64,000 bases of DNA. Source: Galerina marginata. Lineage: Eukaryota > Basidiomycota > Agaricomycetes > Agaricales > Galerinaceae. Made by a program: the position numbers and the translations under genes. Location of the stretch: assembly GCA_023014335.1 (NCBI GenBank), contig JAECYW010000033.1, positions 1-64,000 on the forward strand, read 5' to 3'. Position 1 is the stretch's first letter; each line of letters opens with the position of its first letter. The notes under the pieces were generated by a model. It saw only the letters and a program-made list of their open reading frames with translations, was not told the origin of the DNA and made no database searches. Below, in pieces: positions 1-10,938 of the stretch.

Positions 1-1609
1 CACCAACACACAAGATAAGACGGTGATGCAGCTTCGTTGTGAACAACGACAATGAGGGGCGCGGATACCGTGAGTGCAAACATTACGACGGCGTGGAGGG
101 TAAAGTGCTCAGCACTCACTGGGTAAGTATAGACCTTATAGTTCTGTGTGCCAAGCATCCCAAGTCCCATCAAGGCGCTAATGAGTAGCTGAGCGCTGAT
201 CTGAGGTCATCATTTCATCTGTTCGCTTCACAGTAAGAATGAGTCTGGTCTCCGAATAATGAAGTAGCATCTTAGTCAATTATTAGCTCACTTAAGTTGA
301 ACCCTGAGTTTACGTGTCAATCACAATTCGGCCATTCAGAATTTCAGGCATTCCCTAAGGCTCAGATCACTTAGATATCTCACTCACACCCAATTCCAGT
401 ACCCTCCCTCTCAGAAAAAATTATCTGCTAGTCAATGGCTACCAAATAATATTTCTGAGGGATTGGTACTGAATTATCCAGTCCATAGGCCTCACTCAAG
501 AGAAAGAAATAAAATATGAATTCGTGCTTACCACATCTGTCAGTCATTTGCAGGGTCTTCAGCCACTTGAAGCCCGAGATTTCAGTCTATGACCTGTGAG
601 AATCCATGTCAGTGATCTTCTCCAGCTCCGAGATGCCCTGTCGGCAATCCCTCCCTGATCCTTGAATATTACCCAGACCACCGTTGGGAATTCACTGAAT
701 TAATAAAATAGAAAGCTCAGACCTCTCTTTAAGACTGCCATAATAAGAGAATAGAAAGAATGTTATTTACTCACTGAGCAGAATTTTAAAGTAAGATCTA
801 CTCAAATTTTTAGCTCAAGGAAGCCAACACAATATTCAGGGAAGGGACTTCTCATCGTGAATCCACACCAATTTCCTGTGATCGGACACTTCTCGTCGCG
901 CTTGGCTGGCACACGTCCGCGCACCCCAAATTCCATTGCTGTCACATTTCCGTCGCAACTCAATCATGCCGCCTCTCTCTCTCGCTAACCCCCATCTTCC
1001 CCCTCCATCTCACTGCAAATTATCCCAAGTACACTCCCTGGTCATCTGGTAAGTGCTCAGAATGTTATTGAAATGCATTTGAGCTTACCACATTATTTCT
1101 TTCCAGCTTACATGCCCAATCACACTTCTGCGAGTCCAGGTTTTATCTTGGTGTGAACGACCAGAAACATTAACGCAAAACTCACGGTATGATTATCTCT
1201 TATTCTGATATCCCTCTCTACATTGTATTTTCTGTAGAGCGCTGCACCGTAGTGGCCGTCACATCGAGGCGCAAATCAAGATGCGATCGATGGCGCATTC
1301 ACACTACTTTTGGACATCCACCGCACCACGCGACCTTGGGAAAGTGCAACCTCCCCAATGCGCTCACTCTTGGTCATGGTCAGCTTTCTATTTTGGTCTT
1401 TATATCCTCTCACTAACTTTGACCAAGTTAGTAGCTACGACCACCTCAATTGAAGCCACGGAAATATCTGCAAATTATTTAGGAACTCAATAACCACGCA
1501 AGCGACAGTGCGCATATCTTAGCGGCGCTTAGTACACAGTAGTGAGTCTTTATGCCCCCCAATATTGCAAAATTTGACTTATTGTTAACTAGATATTCAT
1601 TCCGCTACC

Positions 1610-2080
1610 TCCGCTTCCATTTCCGGAGATTTAACCTCCCCTTCGACTTCTACCACCCATATGACTTTGCTACTGGTTACCCGGCTGCTGGGAGCAAAGT
1701 TATATGGCGTGTTCTGGGTATATTATCACTCCCAGTTCAAATTCCCGTCCGTTTACCTCCCCTTTCGGCTTCTACCACCTGTATGGCTTTGTTACCGGTT
1801 AACCGGCTGCTGGGAACGAAGTCATATTGTGTGTTTCGTGTTCATTTTCCACATTGCCGGCCATACAAATATCCGTAAGTCTTTCTTGCTCATTTTGCGA
1901 AGTCGGACTTATCATTTGATTAGAAGCTTGCTATAATGCGATCAGAACTGGAATTGTCAATTCCGAGTCCAGCATCCTGACGTTTGACTCCCTTTTCGAT
2001 TTCTACCACTCGTATCTCTTTGTTACTGGTTATCCGACTGCCGGGAACAAAGTTATATTGAGTGTTCAATGACCATTCTC
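1610..2080. repeat. Three degenerate ~100-base repeats
   Basis: Three similar segments begin near 1,618, 1,735 and 1,970. Each runs through a TTCGAYTTCTACCACYYRTAT-like block, then an ACTGGTTAYCCGRCTGC-like block, then GGGAACAAAGTTATAT. They differ from one another by roughly 20 percent. The same three units occur in the right copy at about 12,570-13,040. A 19-base piece of the middle unit (1,799-1,817) recurs exactly at 36,397-36,415, so this is a dispersed family and not only a local one. Confidence 0.7.
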
Positions 2081-2329
2081 CTATTGAAGACTCGCTCTTG
2101 TCAGCTCAGTAAGTTTGACAGTAAGCAGTCGTTTTTTCTACCAGTTCCGTGAGATTAAGATTAAGCGCTGGCGGTTTTGCCGCCTTCTCTTCCGTGATTT
2201 AAATATGCTAACACTGAGATATTGAATTGCACGGTAATATTAAATGAGATCTATTCTTCATTCTGTCCAGTACAATTTTTAAGATAGATCTTCGCCGTTC
2301 GGGAGAGGCATGCCGATTATCCATGTTGG

Positions 2330-3790
2330 ATGATCCGGCAGCCATCCTTTCCTCCGTTCCCCCTTCTTGTTTTGGTACATTACATTTCGGTTCTCGGCTC
2401 ATTTATTACTGGCTCAGGGCTGTTTTACAAGTGCCATTGCGTAATTGCGCACTGTTTGACGCCTATTTGCCTTGACGTACCCGCTCGAGCATGGCGAGAA
2501 CACATTGGGACCCGAGAACAAAGTACTGCACCTCCGATGGGCTGTCGTACTATCCCTCCTCCGTCCCCGCTTCTCTGTTTCACTCTTAAAATTCCGTTAC
2601 ATTTGATTTGCTTCTTTTACGGCCTGTTGACTGTTCGGATCCTGCTAGACTAGGGTTCAGTCAGTCGGTTACAGCCTAACTCACCGCAGAAATTGTATTC
2701 TCGTCAGTGTGAAGAGGCCGCTAAATTGGTACTTTCGGTCAATTAAACTATGCCTATATTAAATCCAACATTTTTTCAAGAATTAAACAAATCAGAGCCG
2801 GATTGAAGTTGCAGACGGGATATGAAAAGCACGGGCGCCTATTTTCCGGTCTGAGTAATTTCCGTCGAAATGTCCCGGTTTTCTCTTGAATATTGCAACC
2901 AAAAGGTCTATAGGACACTTAGAGTACACTGTAAGCAATTCTACTGCGATTATACTGGCGATGCGGGTGATGCGAGCTCCGAGACGCAAGACGGCGGCAT
3001 CATCGGGTACCGATCAGACGATCCACTCCTCCGCACCCACTTCTCTCCTCCTTTCACTCCAGAAAACTGCTCACCTTTATGCTTCTATTCTAGTTTTACA
3101 CTATTTGGTACCCATCCGGCTAGCTACCTGTCAACGAGGAGCGATCGAGGGCATGACGAAGGCAGAAGGATAAATCGGGCGGCACAGCAGGCGCTTGATT
3201 TGTACAACTGCCTCGCGTCAATCACACATAGTATATTAGAATATCGAGGACATCTAATCTAATTGCTAGTACCTATTCAGTCAATATATACTCGCATCAG
3301 TGACAATAACAAAGGAATTATGAACGTGAGCGCGCAAACCTTGAGCCGTCCGATCAAATCATCATCTCCTCCATCCCCACTTCTCGCGTTGTCTTCAAAA
3401 AAGGGCTCGTTTCTGTCGCAGAACCACCCGCTTATTCGGGTCTCACTAGGCTAGGGTCCGACGAATTTAACTAAGGGGATTCCGGTCCAGACATCTCGAG
3501 AACAGTGGGTGTGGGTCTCTTGCAGCTTGCTAGTTTAAGCGCCGATCTCGTCTTTGTGCGTGTTTCGTAGAATCAAAGTAATTAGAAATGAATATATTAA
3601 ACGGTGTAGCTCGCAGAGTGGAGCACAGTACGTACTTCAATTAAATTAAACGAAAGGTAAGCGAGCGGTGCACGGAGACGGGAATGAGGCGCGAGATGAG
3701 AGATCCGAGATCAATACGGTATCTCGGAATCCTACATCTCCTCCGTCTCCCCGTCTCCTTTCTTCTCTCGAAAAACCAGCCTGTTTCAGC
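2330..3790. repeat. Degenerate CTCCTCCG-rich repeat series
   Basis: Five related pyrimidine-rich blocks start near 2,346, 2,557, 3,026, 3,365 and 3,738. Each has the form TCTCCTCCRTCCCCRCTTCTC followed by a short CT-rich tail and a CGAAAA or CAGAAAAC step. Spacing is irregular, about 210 to 470 bases. The surrounding sequence also shows weak similarity between units. The right copy repeats the series at about 13,290-14,750. The arrangement resembles decayed repeated units, not a gene. Confidence 0.5.
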
Positions 3791-4385
3791 TGTTCGGCTC
3801 CGAATGTTTGCTTGGTACTAGCTTGAGAAGCAGGAGGCGTTGACGTTAACGCGGGCGCAAGGAAATCTTTTCGAAGGTACGTACCTCCGTTCAATGGCAA
3901 TGTAGTGCGTTGCGCATATCCTTCGAATTCCTGCTGATTTTTTCCCTTAGCGGGTGCTGTGTGGATCTCACGAGTGGGGTGGATTTAATTTAGGCCCTTT
4001 AAGTGGTTGGCGAATCATATTCTCCGTATGCTTGGATTCGAGGGAGGAGGATTGGGAATGATTTAGAGATAGACGTAGAGTATAGTACAAACTTCAAGTT
4101 GTTGGATTATTTCATTCAAAATAGACATTCAATTTATTCATCTAAGAGACAGAGAGCGGTATAATACACCAAGATAGAATACGAAAGAGGACATACGCAG
4201 CATATCTGAATCTCAGAACCCAAGGAGGAGATACGATCTCCCCAGTCCCATCCGATCCCGCTCGGCTCACGGAGTTGTGGGTCCAGGGTCCATTCACACA
4301 TCCGAAGTCGAAAAACACACTAGCCGCTAGGCTTCATTCATTGATTACTCGCCTACGTGCTACCGAATACAGGAATGAGAAAAGG

Positions 4386-4393
4386 TATATAAA
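4386..4393 (+). promoter_or_regulatory. TATA box of the spliced transcript, left copy
   Basis: TATATAAA lies about 30 bases ahead of a long pyrimidine tract (about 4,415-4,505) and about 170 bases ahead of the first clear splice donor. A TATA box followed by a CT-rich start region is a usual fungal core promoter. The same box is at 15,345-15,352 in the right copy. Confidence 0.6.
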
Positions 4394-5130
4394 CCTACGG
4401 GGATTTGGTTCGTATCCTCCATCCCCTTTCCCATCTTCTCTTCCTCTCCTCCTCTTCGTTCTCTTCCTCTTCTTCCTCTTCGTTCTCCTCCTCCTCCTCT
4501 CTATCGTCCACAACCACCTCAACCCACAGGACAACTAACGGCAGCGACGCTCGCGATCTGGTACGTACCGCCTGCTCATTCGACTTCCCGCTCGGGCTGA
4601 TGTTCTCGCCGACCTTTGCAGGTCTTCACATGTTTCTTGTCTGTATGGTGGGTGCTCGTTCGTCGTCCGCTTCGTTCCAGTTCGCTGAACGCGTCCTAGA
4701 TGCACCTAAATGAACGAAAAAAGAACAGATAAGCCACCGTAAGAGTAAGTTATGAAATCCTCTACTTACCCAGCACGACTTCTAATTTTTTCGGCTTCGT
4801 CTTTCAGCACGAAACGGCGACGGCATGGCCTCCAACCTCCAGGTAAGCTGTCTCGCTCGTCATCTGCCCCATCCTCTTCACACTAACATCGCGTCATTCC
4901 GTTCCAGGAACACCACGCATCGCGACATCCAACGAAGACTGAAATCTGAAGAGAAAAAAAGGTAAGCACACAATTTAATGATTCAGGATACGAAATAAAC
5001 TTACCAGCCTTCGAGCTAACAGCCTGACGTGGCACGACGGCGCTGCTGCTGCTGCCAGTGCCGCCATGCATTCCCAATGGCGACGTACGAATGGAAGGAC
5101 CAGCAGCAGCAGTGGAGGCAGCAGCGACGA

Positions 5131-5625
5131 CTAGAAATAGTCGAGACCGCTGTCCATACGACGAGCGGCCTCGCTATTCGCGAGCTGGTACGTTCTCCCG
5201 CTGTCTTAACCTCCCGCGCCGTCGTTAACACCCCGTCTTTCGCAGCCTGCAGCTTCCTACCACCTCCTCATCCGTACCGCCCCAATAGAATCCCCACCCG
5301 GAGCCAACCCCGACCCAGACCCAAGAGCATGCGAGGAAGGACGACGACGATGACAGTAGCGGGACGACTGGATAGTCGAGACCGCTGTCCGCGTCGTCTG
5401 ACGGCGGTGTACGAGCTGGCAGGTACGTCTTCCCTTTCATTTTCTTCACGGGCAGCACCTCTAACACCCGCCCCACCTCTCCAAGCATCACCGCACCCCA
5501 GTTCTCGGCACCCGTGCCTCCAGCTCCAGTCCCAGCTGCCAAACGAACGAATGAGGGGGCGATATCGGGACGCGAAGGGGACGGCGGCGACTACTGGAAA
5601 TAGTCGAGACCGCCGTCCGTCTATC
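5131..5625 (+). repeat. Three tandem copies of an exon-like motif
   Basis: A block reading CTGGAAATAGTCGAGACCGC with a following TGTCCG occurs near 5,131, 5,367 and 5,594 with small changes, about 230 bases apart. The first two copies are followed by a GTACGT-type donor some 40-60 bases later, so the repeated unit looks like an exon with part of its intron. The right copy has the same three blocks near 16,090, 16,327 and 16,555. Confidence 0.65.
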
Positions 5626-5929
5626 GACTGGATCGCGTGTGTCGCTGGCCGAGCGTCTTGACGATTTGGAGTCGGGTTCGACTTCGCAGGTGGAGGAGAC
5701 GGCGGGGAGGACGACGAGCAGGGGACGGTATTGGCTGGCTGCGAGTTTCCTGGTGAGTGGCCTGCTCTGACTTTCGTTCTTCGGGTGTTTGACTCGTTTT
5801 CACGCAGCGGGGTCGTACAGCGCGGCTAGGAGCACCAGCTCCGGGTCCAGGGAGGTGGATGTGCTGGCGGGTGCTGGCAGGTGACGGCGGGGTCTTGACG
5901 TTGGCATTGAAGTTCCAACATCGGGGTGC

Positions 5930-6600
5930 AGGCTGTGGGGGTGATAGAACGAGGTAAGCAGGTGTTTGATGACGATATGAACTTTTACTTACCTCGTTAT
6001 CTCGATAGGATCCCCCAAATTCGACTTTGCGAGTACGCTCGCGGGACTTCGCCCGTCAGCTCCTGAAGGCCTAGCGATGACGTTGAGCTCGTAAGGGTGC
6101 TAGATACGAGGTAAGCGAGTTTTCAAACACTAAAACAAAGTATTACTGACCTTTGTTGATATTACCAAGTCTCTTCAGCCCCTACAACGACGTCCACACG
6201 TCGATATCCACCCAACGAACGCGAAACGGCTCTTCTGAGCCGAGGCTGCTGGGTTAACGAGGGCGCCGCGGGAGACGTGTGGGCGGGATTCTTGAGACTT
6301 CGTTTCGTTATCGATGCGAGTAGTTGCAGGCTGTAGGGGTGATAGAACGAGGTAAGCGTGTATTTGTTGACGATATGAACCTCTGCTTACCTCGTTATCT
6401 TGACAGATTTCCCGAAATTCGAAATTCGAGCTGGGGGCTGCACTCGCGGGACGTCGCAGGTCGAGTTCTCGAAGGCGCAGCGATGATGTGGAGGTTGCGA
6501 GGGTGCTAGATACGAGGTAAGTCAGCTTTCGAACACTAAAACAAACCGATACTTACTTACTTTTGGCTGCTCCTACTATCCAGCTTCCCCCGTACCCTCT
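5930..6600 (+). repeat. Duplicated two-intron cassette
   Basis: Bases about 5,925-6,180 and 6,328-6,590 are two copies of one cassette: a GGCTGTRGGGGTGATAGAAC start, an intron opening GTAAGC, a middle exon, and a second donor inside GCTAGATACGAGGTAAG. In the second copy the first donor sits in a 12-base inverted repeat, AACGAGGTAAGC at 6,346-6,357 and its exact reverse complement at 6,385-6,396. The first copy has an 11-base version of the pair. The same cassettes occur near 16,890-17,560 in the right copy. Confidence 0.7.
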
Positions 6601-7167
6601 AACGGGGTTCCTCCGTCCTCTAGCGGCAACGAATGCGAAACGGGTGCGGTTGCACTCGTTCGTGCCCTTGCTGGTGTGTACGATTCGTACTTCCGCGGGA
6701 GGATGCACGGCAGCTTGAACCTGATCTTCCGGGTTGGATGGGAACACGGAAAACGGAGACGAGGCCGCTGGGCCAACAACGGCGCCGCAGGAGGTGATTT
6801 GGCGGGATTCGTGATACGTTGGCTGCACGAATAACGCCTCCGTAAGTCTTCTCGTCCGTTGCTAGCTTCAATTTCGTGGCTGATGTCCATCTCCACCTCG
6901 CTCTCCCTAGACCCAAACCCTGGCGAGCTTGCGAGTCAACGAAATCGCGCCATTACACGGCGGCGAAGGCGATGTTGAAGGGGAGCGTCGGCGTCGGTTC
7001 GAAGATGGGATGGGTGGGATTGGAAGACGGGAAGGGAGAAGGGAGAAGGAGAGGACTAGGGAGAGAGTTTATGTAGCACTGTACTGTAAGTGATGGAATG
7101 AATAAAAGATCGGCTTACGTGATGACGTGTTTTCTTTGGTCATCGTCTTCTTGTCCCGAACCACAAC

Positions 7168-9345
7168 ATGGAAAAGTTCACGACGCTCGAACCAGTCAAA
7201 CTTTATTCATCGACGTTTCTCGGCCGCACCACTGGGCCCAAAGTTCCTGTACCACAGCTCGTTGGCCGACTCCCCGCTGACTTGCACTTTCTAGTGATCT
7301 CACACCTCGGAGTCCCTGATATTCCTTCGTATAGCCGATGCTGCCGTGCTACAGCAGGCTTCGTACGAGAGGGCGGTGCTGGGAGAGGCGATGGTCTGCG
7401 CTGCGAATCGATTCGGACCCAGAGCTGAAGAAGGTAATGGATTTTCTAGAGAAAAAGGTCAATGACAAGGCGGTGCCTACTCTCTCGGTCGACGACGAAT
7501 TCGGGGATTTTACAGTGGGCGATGCGTTCAACAAGAATGATTTCCAGGACCCACCATCTCTGTCCTATTCCCTTGCCCCACAGAAACCAACTGCACTCAC
7601 GAAATACAAGCACGCCCATGCTCTGCTTAAATCTCTCGCCCATCTCCTCTCCTCCCCGCCACATCTCTTCCTTTCATCTCTTGCCGCGCAGTTGACACCT
7701 TCAATCAAGCTCTCCGAACAAGCAAGGACTTTGCGCCTGCTCTCGCTTTTCCTCTCTTCACCCGTATCACCCGTGCGGCAATGGGATACTTTATTCCTAT
7801 CTTTGCGGAGCGCGATGGACAGATTCGATTCACAGCTGCTAGCGGCGTTCGACGTGGCAGACGGGCGCGGGGATGAGGCTGGCATGCGGGAGGCGGCAGA
7901 GTCGAGCTGGGAGGTATGGGATCGGACAACAGGCGGGGACTGGGAGATGGGCAAGGTCTGGGCTGAGAAGAGGGAGATTTTTTATCAGCAGGAAAAATGG
8001 AAGGCTTTGGATAATTTTACGTGAGTGCTTGTGCCTTTTATTACCCGTTTTTCTTTGTGATGCTTATTCTGTGCAGTTCAGAGAAACAGCTTAACTTTGC
8101 GGCGATGGACGAATTTATGGACGATATCCTAGGCGCGATCAACGAACACGGTGCTCGCGCAGTCCGCGTCTTCCCACCCGCTTCACAGGTTGTCCTTCTC
8201 TTCTCAGAACGGCTCGCCAACGAAGTCGTAAGTCTATTTTATTACTCGTGTTCTCTAATTAATTTGTCTTCAGGTTGGTGAATACATCACGACTCTCCTT
8301 GCACACGCACGCGAAATCTCAACAGATATCTACCTCAAGTCCGCAGCTGCCTCGTTTCGTGAGGCATGGAAAATGGTCGACGCCATCATGCTGGCTGCCA
8401 AACAGAGGCCTGATTCCGTCGTCGAGAGGACAAAGGCGGAAGACGTCGTGTATGTTCTCATATTCTTCTTACTTTCTTGCTAGCTAAATTAAATCACAGG
8501 TACCAAATGTTCGAAACTAACATGGACGAATACCTCGACGAAGAAGTAGAAGCCGTCAAACGCGCACTCGACGCGATCTGCAAAGGATGGGACCAAGAAG
8601 CAGCCGCACCCACATCGCCCACCTCTCCACGACACTTCTCTCACTCCAACCCACACTCCAACCCACAACACACACAAAACCCGGCGCTCCTCAAACGCAC
8701 AGTCCTCGCTTCATTCACCAACATCCTGCTGCTTCCCGTGACGATCGTCCCGCGTACCGTCGGCGCTGTGGGTGGTGCGATTATGGCAGGCGGCGGGGCG
8801 GCGGTGCAGGGTATTGGGATGTTGAATCCGCAGCGGTGGGTGGGTGGTGGGAACGTTGCAGGAGATGCTGGCTATTCGAAGAACCTAAAGGACGGGGGGA
8901 TGTTATTCGAGGTCGGGGATGAGGATGAGGAGGATTACGTGCCCAGTGTTGGAGCGAAGGGGGATAAAGGCTCACGTATGTCTTCTTGACCTTCCGCTTT
9001 TACGATGGGGTGTTAATTACTTGCCCCCAGTTTCGTTGTCCCAACTAGAAATCAAATCACCAACACCGCTCATGAACACGTCAACCCCGCCTGTCAGCGC
9101 CGCGGACCCAAACCCAGAAACGGCACAGCTGGACCTACTCCTCTCGCTGGACGTGGCGCTGTCTCTCATCCACGCAGATCGCGAGTCGCTCAAGCGTGTC
9201 GAGACGTTCGCGGGGTACCCTGGGCACTATGGGCACCGCGTGCGTGACACGATCGAGGAGCTCTTTGTGTTGATGTTAGGCGCGTTGGGGGAGAGGCATG
9301 TTGGAAGGGGGTTTTCGAGGTGGGTTTCTGTCTTTGTTTTGGGTT
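7168..9345 (+). pseudogene. Truncated, frameshifted recyclin-like gene copy
   Basis: This is the 5' part of the recyclin gene found complete at 18,130-21,447. The F-box end and the following helical region are present with the same introns. It lacks one G in a run near 7,371-7,373 (GGG against GGGG in the right copy), which shifts the frame about 68 codons in. The similarity then ends in the fifth intron near 9,340, so about the last 270 residues, including most of the Sec10-like region and the prenylation motif, are missing. The last kilobase differs from the other copy mainly at silent positions, which suggests it descends from a working allele. The one-base loss could be a sequencing error; the truncation could not. 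Confidence 0.85.
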
Positions 9346-10938
9346 TGTTGAGTGCTGAATGCTCTTTTGTATGTCTTTTTCAGGTACTCTTATGTTTTCA
9401 GGCACAAACATATAAAAAGTGAGTATTTTTTCGAAGTAGACTAACGCTAAAAGGACTAGATCGTCGAAAACACAGCAAGTTTTCGACTTTCCGTCCCCTC
9501 CTTTTACCCGTGCGAGCAGAGGTTCTCCCACCCCGAAGGGCAGGAGAACGGGCCAATGGGTGTGGGTACACCCGTTGACAAGACTGGGGGGGAAGGAGGG
9601 AAGGAGAGAGGATGACAAGAGGATGGGAAAGGAGCGAAGGAGGGAGGATGACGAGAGGATGGGATTGGGAATGGATACGAGAAATAAGATAGTGAGTACC
9701 CACCATGTATGTAGCCAGTAGCCACGAATAAACTGGTTTACTTCCAAATACCCGCACTCTACGCCGGAACCACAACACCAACCACGAAACCCACTAACCC
9801 TAAATCCACCAGCCATTCCATCTGAGATTCCGTGAGAAGGGCGAAGATTGTAAGAGCTGTTTCAGCGAGCTATTAGACTCAAAAATAGGTAGAAGCTCAA
9901 GATAAATCTTACCAAATGCGTCGCTAACTACCCATAGACGTAGCTTACGAGAAGCCCCAAAGCCTAGCTATCAAGTCGGATGCTGACCTGTGAACATTGA
10001 ATCAACGGTGGCTGTTCATGGTGGGCAATGGTACATATATTGATGTGTTTTGTGAGAGTCGAAAATCGTGGGCTGTGGCAAAATTGACGTCAAGCCGCGG
10101 GTTGGAAATGAAAGGTCATCGGAGAGGGTAAAATGTCATCTTCAATATCGTTGGATTGAGGGTTGGAGACGATTATCGAGGGGGGGCAGAATTTAGAATC
10201 AATCAAACCTGCAAGATAGCTAGCCGTCATAGTCAAGAAACGAACACTTACAAACCGGTTGGCGGACGCCCAAATATCAAATTTGAAATTGGAACAGCTT
10301 CGAAGCCTTCAAAGGTAATCATGACAATGAGGCGGTTGGCGGACGAAAGAAAATCGAGTCGGATTCTAGATAGTGATTAGATCCCTCAAACATGATTGGA
10401 AGAAACTTTGATAGCTTACCCTACTGACCAAAGCCATTCTTCAGCGTTTCCAGGACGTCCAAATATCAAGTCGGATCCGTTGAAGGCACGAAAACCTTCT
10501 ACAGTGCAGAGGTGATTGGCGGAACACCAAATATCAAGTCAGATCCTCGACAGAAAAACTATCAGTTCAGCGTATAACAAGATAAACAAAAAAACTTACC
10601 ATTGAACATTCTACACCATTTCCCGGAACTCCAAATATCAGGTTGGAAAATTTGGGCTGCCTCCAGGAGTCCAGGTTGCTTCCGAGCCTTGCAAAACTTT
10701 CAATACATAGTTAGACCATAACGTGAAAGATCAGATTGCCAAATCAAACTCACAGCATTTTCCGGAGCTCCAAATATCAAGTCGGAATGTTAAGGGTCTT
10801 TGAATAAGACCTACTTTGAAATTTATAAGCATAGAACCTATTAAGAAGATGAAGAACAACACTTACGACGATGCGGTAGGTGAAAGGTGATGGCGGTGGT
10901 CTAAAAAGGAAGGTCAGTCAATGTTTGGCACATCAAGC
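9346..10938. other. Single-copy spacer between the two duplicated units
   Basis: No gene is recognised. Bases 9,580-9,670 are purine-rich with an imperfect internal repeat of GAGGATGAC(A/G)AGAGGATGGGA. Bases 9,840-10,930 carry splice-like signals on the minus strand and a short repeat described separately. If the duplication is a simple tandem one, this stretch should also lie immediately left of the window. Confidence 0.5.
10270..10779 (-). repeat. Five exon-like minus-strand repeats
   Basis: The ten-base word CCAAATATCA occurs at 10,270, 10,459, 10,527, 10,631 and 10,770, each time flanked by a similar GGACGTCC-like or GGAACTCC-like left side, and usually by AAGTCGGA on the right. On the minus strand several units are followed by a GTAAG-type donor, for example near 10,600 and 10,420. 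They look like short, repeated exons of a minus-strand transcript, but I see no protein frame. Confidence 0.5.

Larger units (their letters stand above)
1..4350. other. Intron-rich non-coding region, left copy
   Basis: I find no convincing protein-coding gene here; open frames are short and do not join. Intron-like segments with good GT donors and AG acceptors are visible, for example about 1,049-1,108 and about 1,188-1,233, and on the minus strand a donor near 530. Several families of degenerate repeats (listed separately) fill 1,560-3,800. The equivalent stretch in the right copy is about 10,939-15,310. It may be transcribed non-coding DNA or decayed mobile-element DNA. Confidence 0.5.
4415..7090 (+). 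ncRNA. Candidate spliced long non-coding transcript, left copy
   Basis: A TATA box and a pyrimidine tract are followed by about ten intron-shaped segments with GTAAG/GTACGT donors, CTAAC-type branch sites and AG acceptors. Clear examples are about 4,561-4,621, 4,842-4,907, 4,962-5,021, 5,188-5,245, 5,425-5,480, 5,753-5,807 and 6,352-6,406. The putative exons do not join into one long reading frame: I tried the frames around 4,800-5,650 and all hit stops. A CAG-rich exon (5,040-5,130) gives long accidental frames. The transcript would end just upstream of recyclin on the same strand. It may be a long non-coding RNA, the decayed remnant of a protein gene, or a long 5' leader of recyclin. Splicing is inferred only. 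Confidence 0.4.
1..9345. repeat. Left copy of ~11-kb tandem duplication (partial)
   Basis: This stretch matches bases 10,939-20,300 in direct orientation almost base for base. From the left edge to about 8,366 the two copies differ mainly by single-base insertions or deletions, often in homopolymers. From about 8,367 to 9,340 they differ by scattered substitutions, about 5 per 100 bases in the part I compared, mostly at third codon positions. Similarity is lost inside an intron of the recyclin gene near 9,340-9,375. A simple tandem duplication predicts that this copy continues left of the window and that bases 9,346-10,938 are the start of the second unit. Confidence 0.95.

Noticed and set aside
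5029..5661. 210-codon plus-strand frame in the CAG-rich stretch
   Set aside because: It runs through clear introns and CAG/GAC triplet runs. The equivalent frame in the right copy is broken by a single base, so it is not conserved.
9190..9816. 208-codon minus-strand frame
   Set aside because: It overlaps the recyclin copy on the other strand and the purine-rich spacer; no domain and no counterpart in the right copy.
10270..10779. CRISPR-like array
   Set aside because: Repeat words are only about ten bases, spacing is irregular and the organism is a eukaryote.
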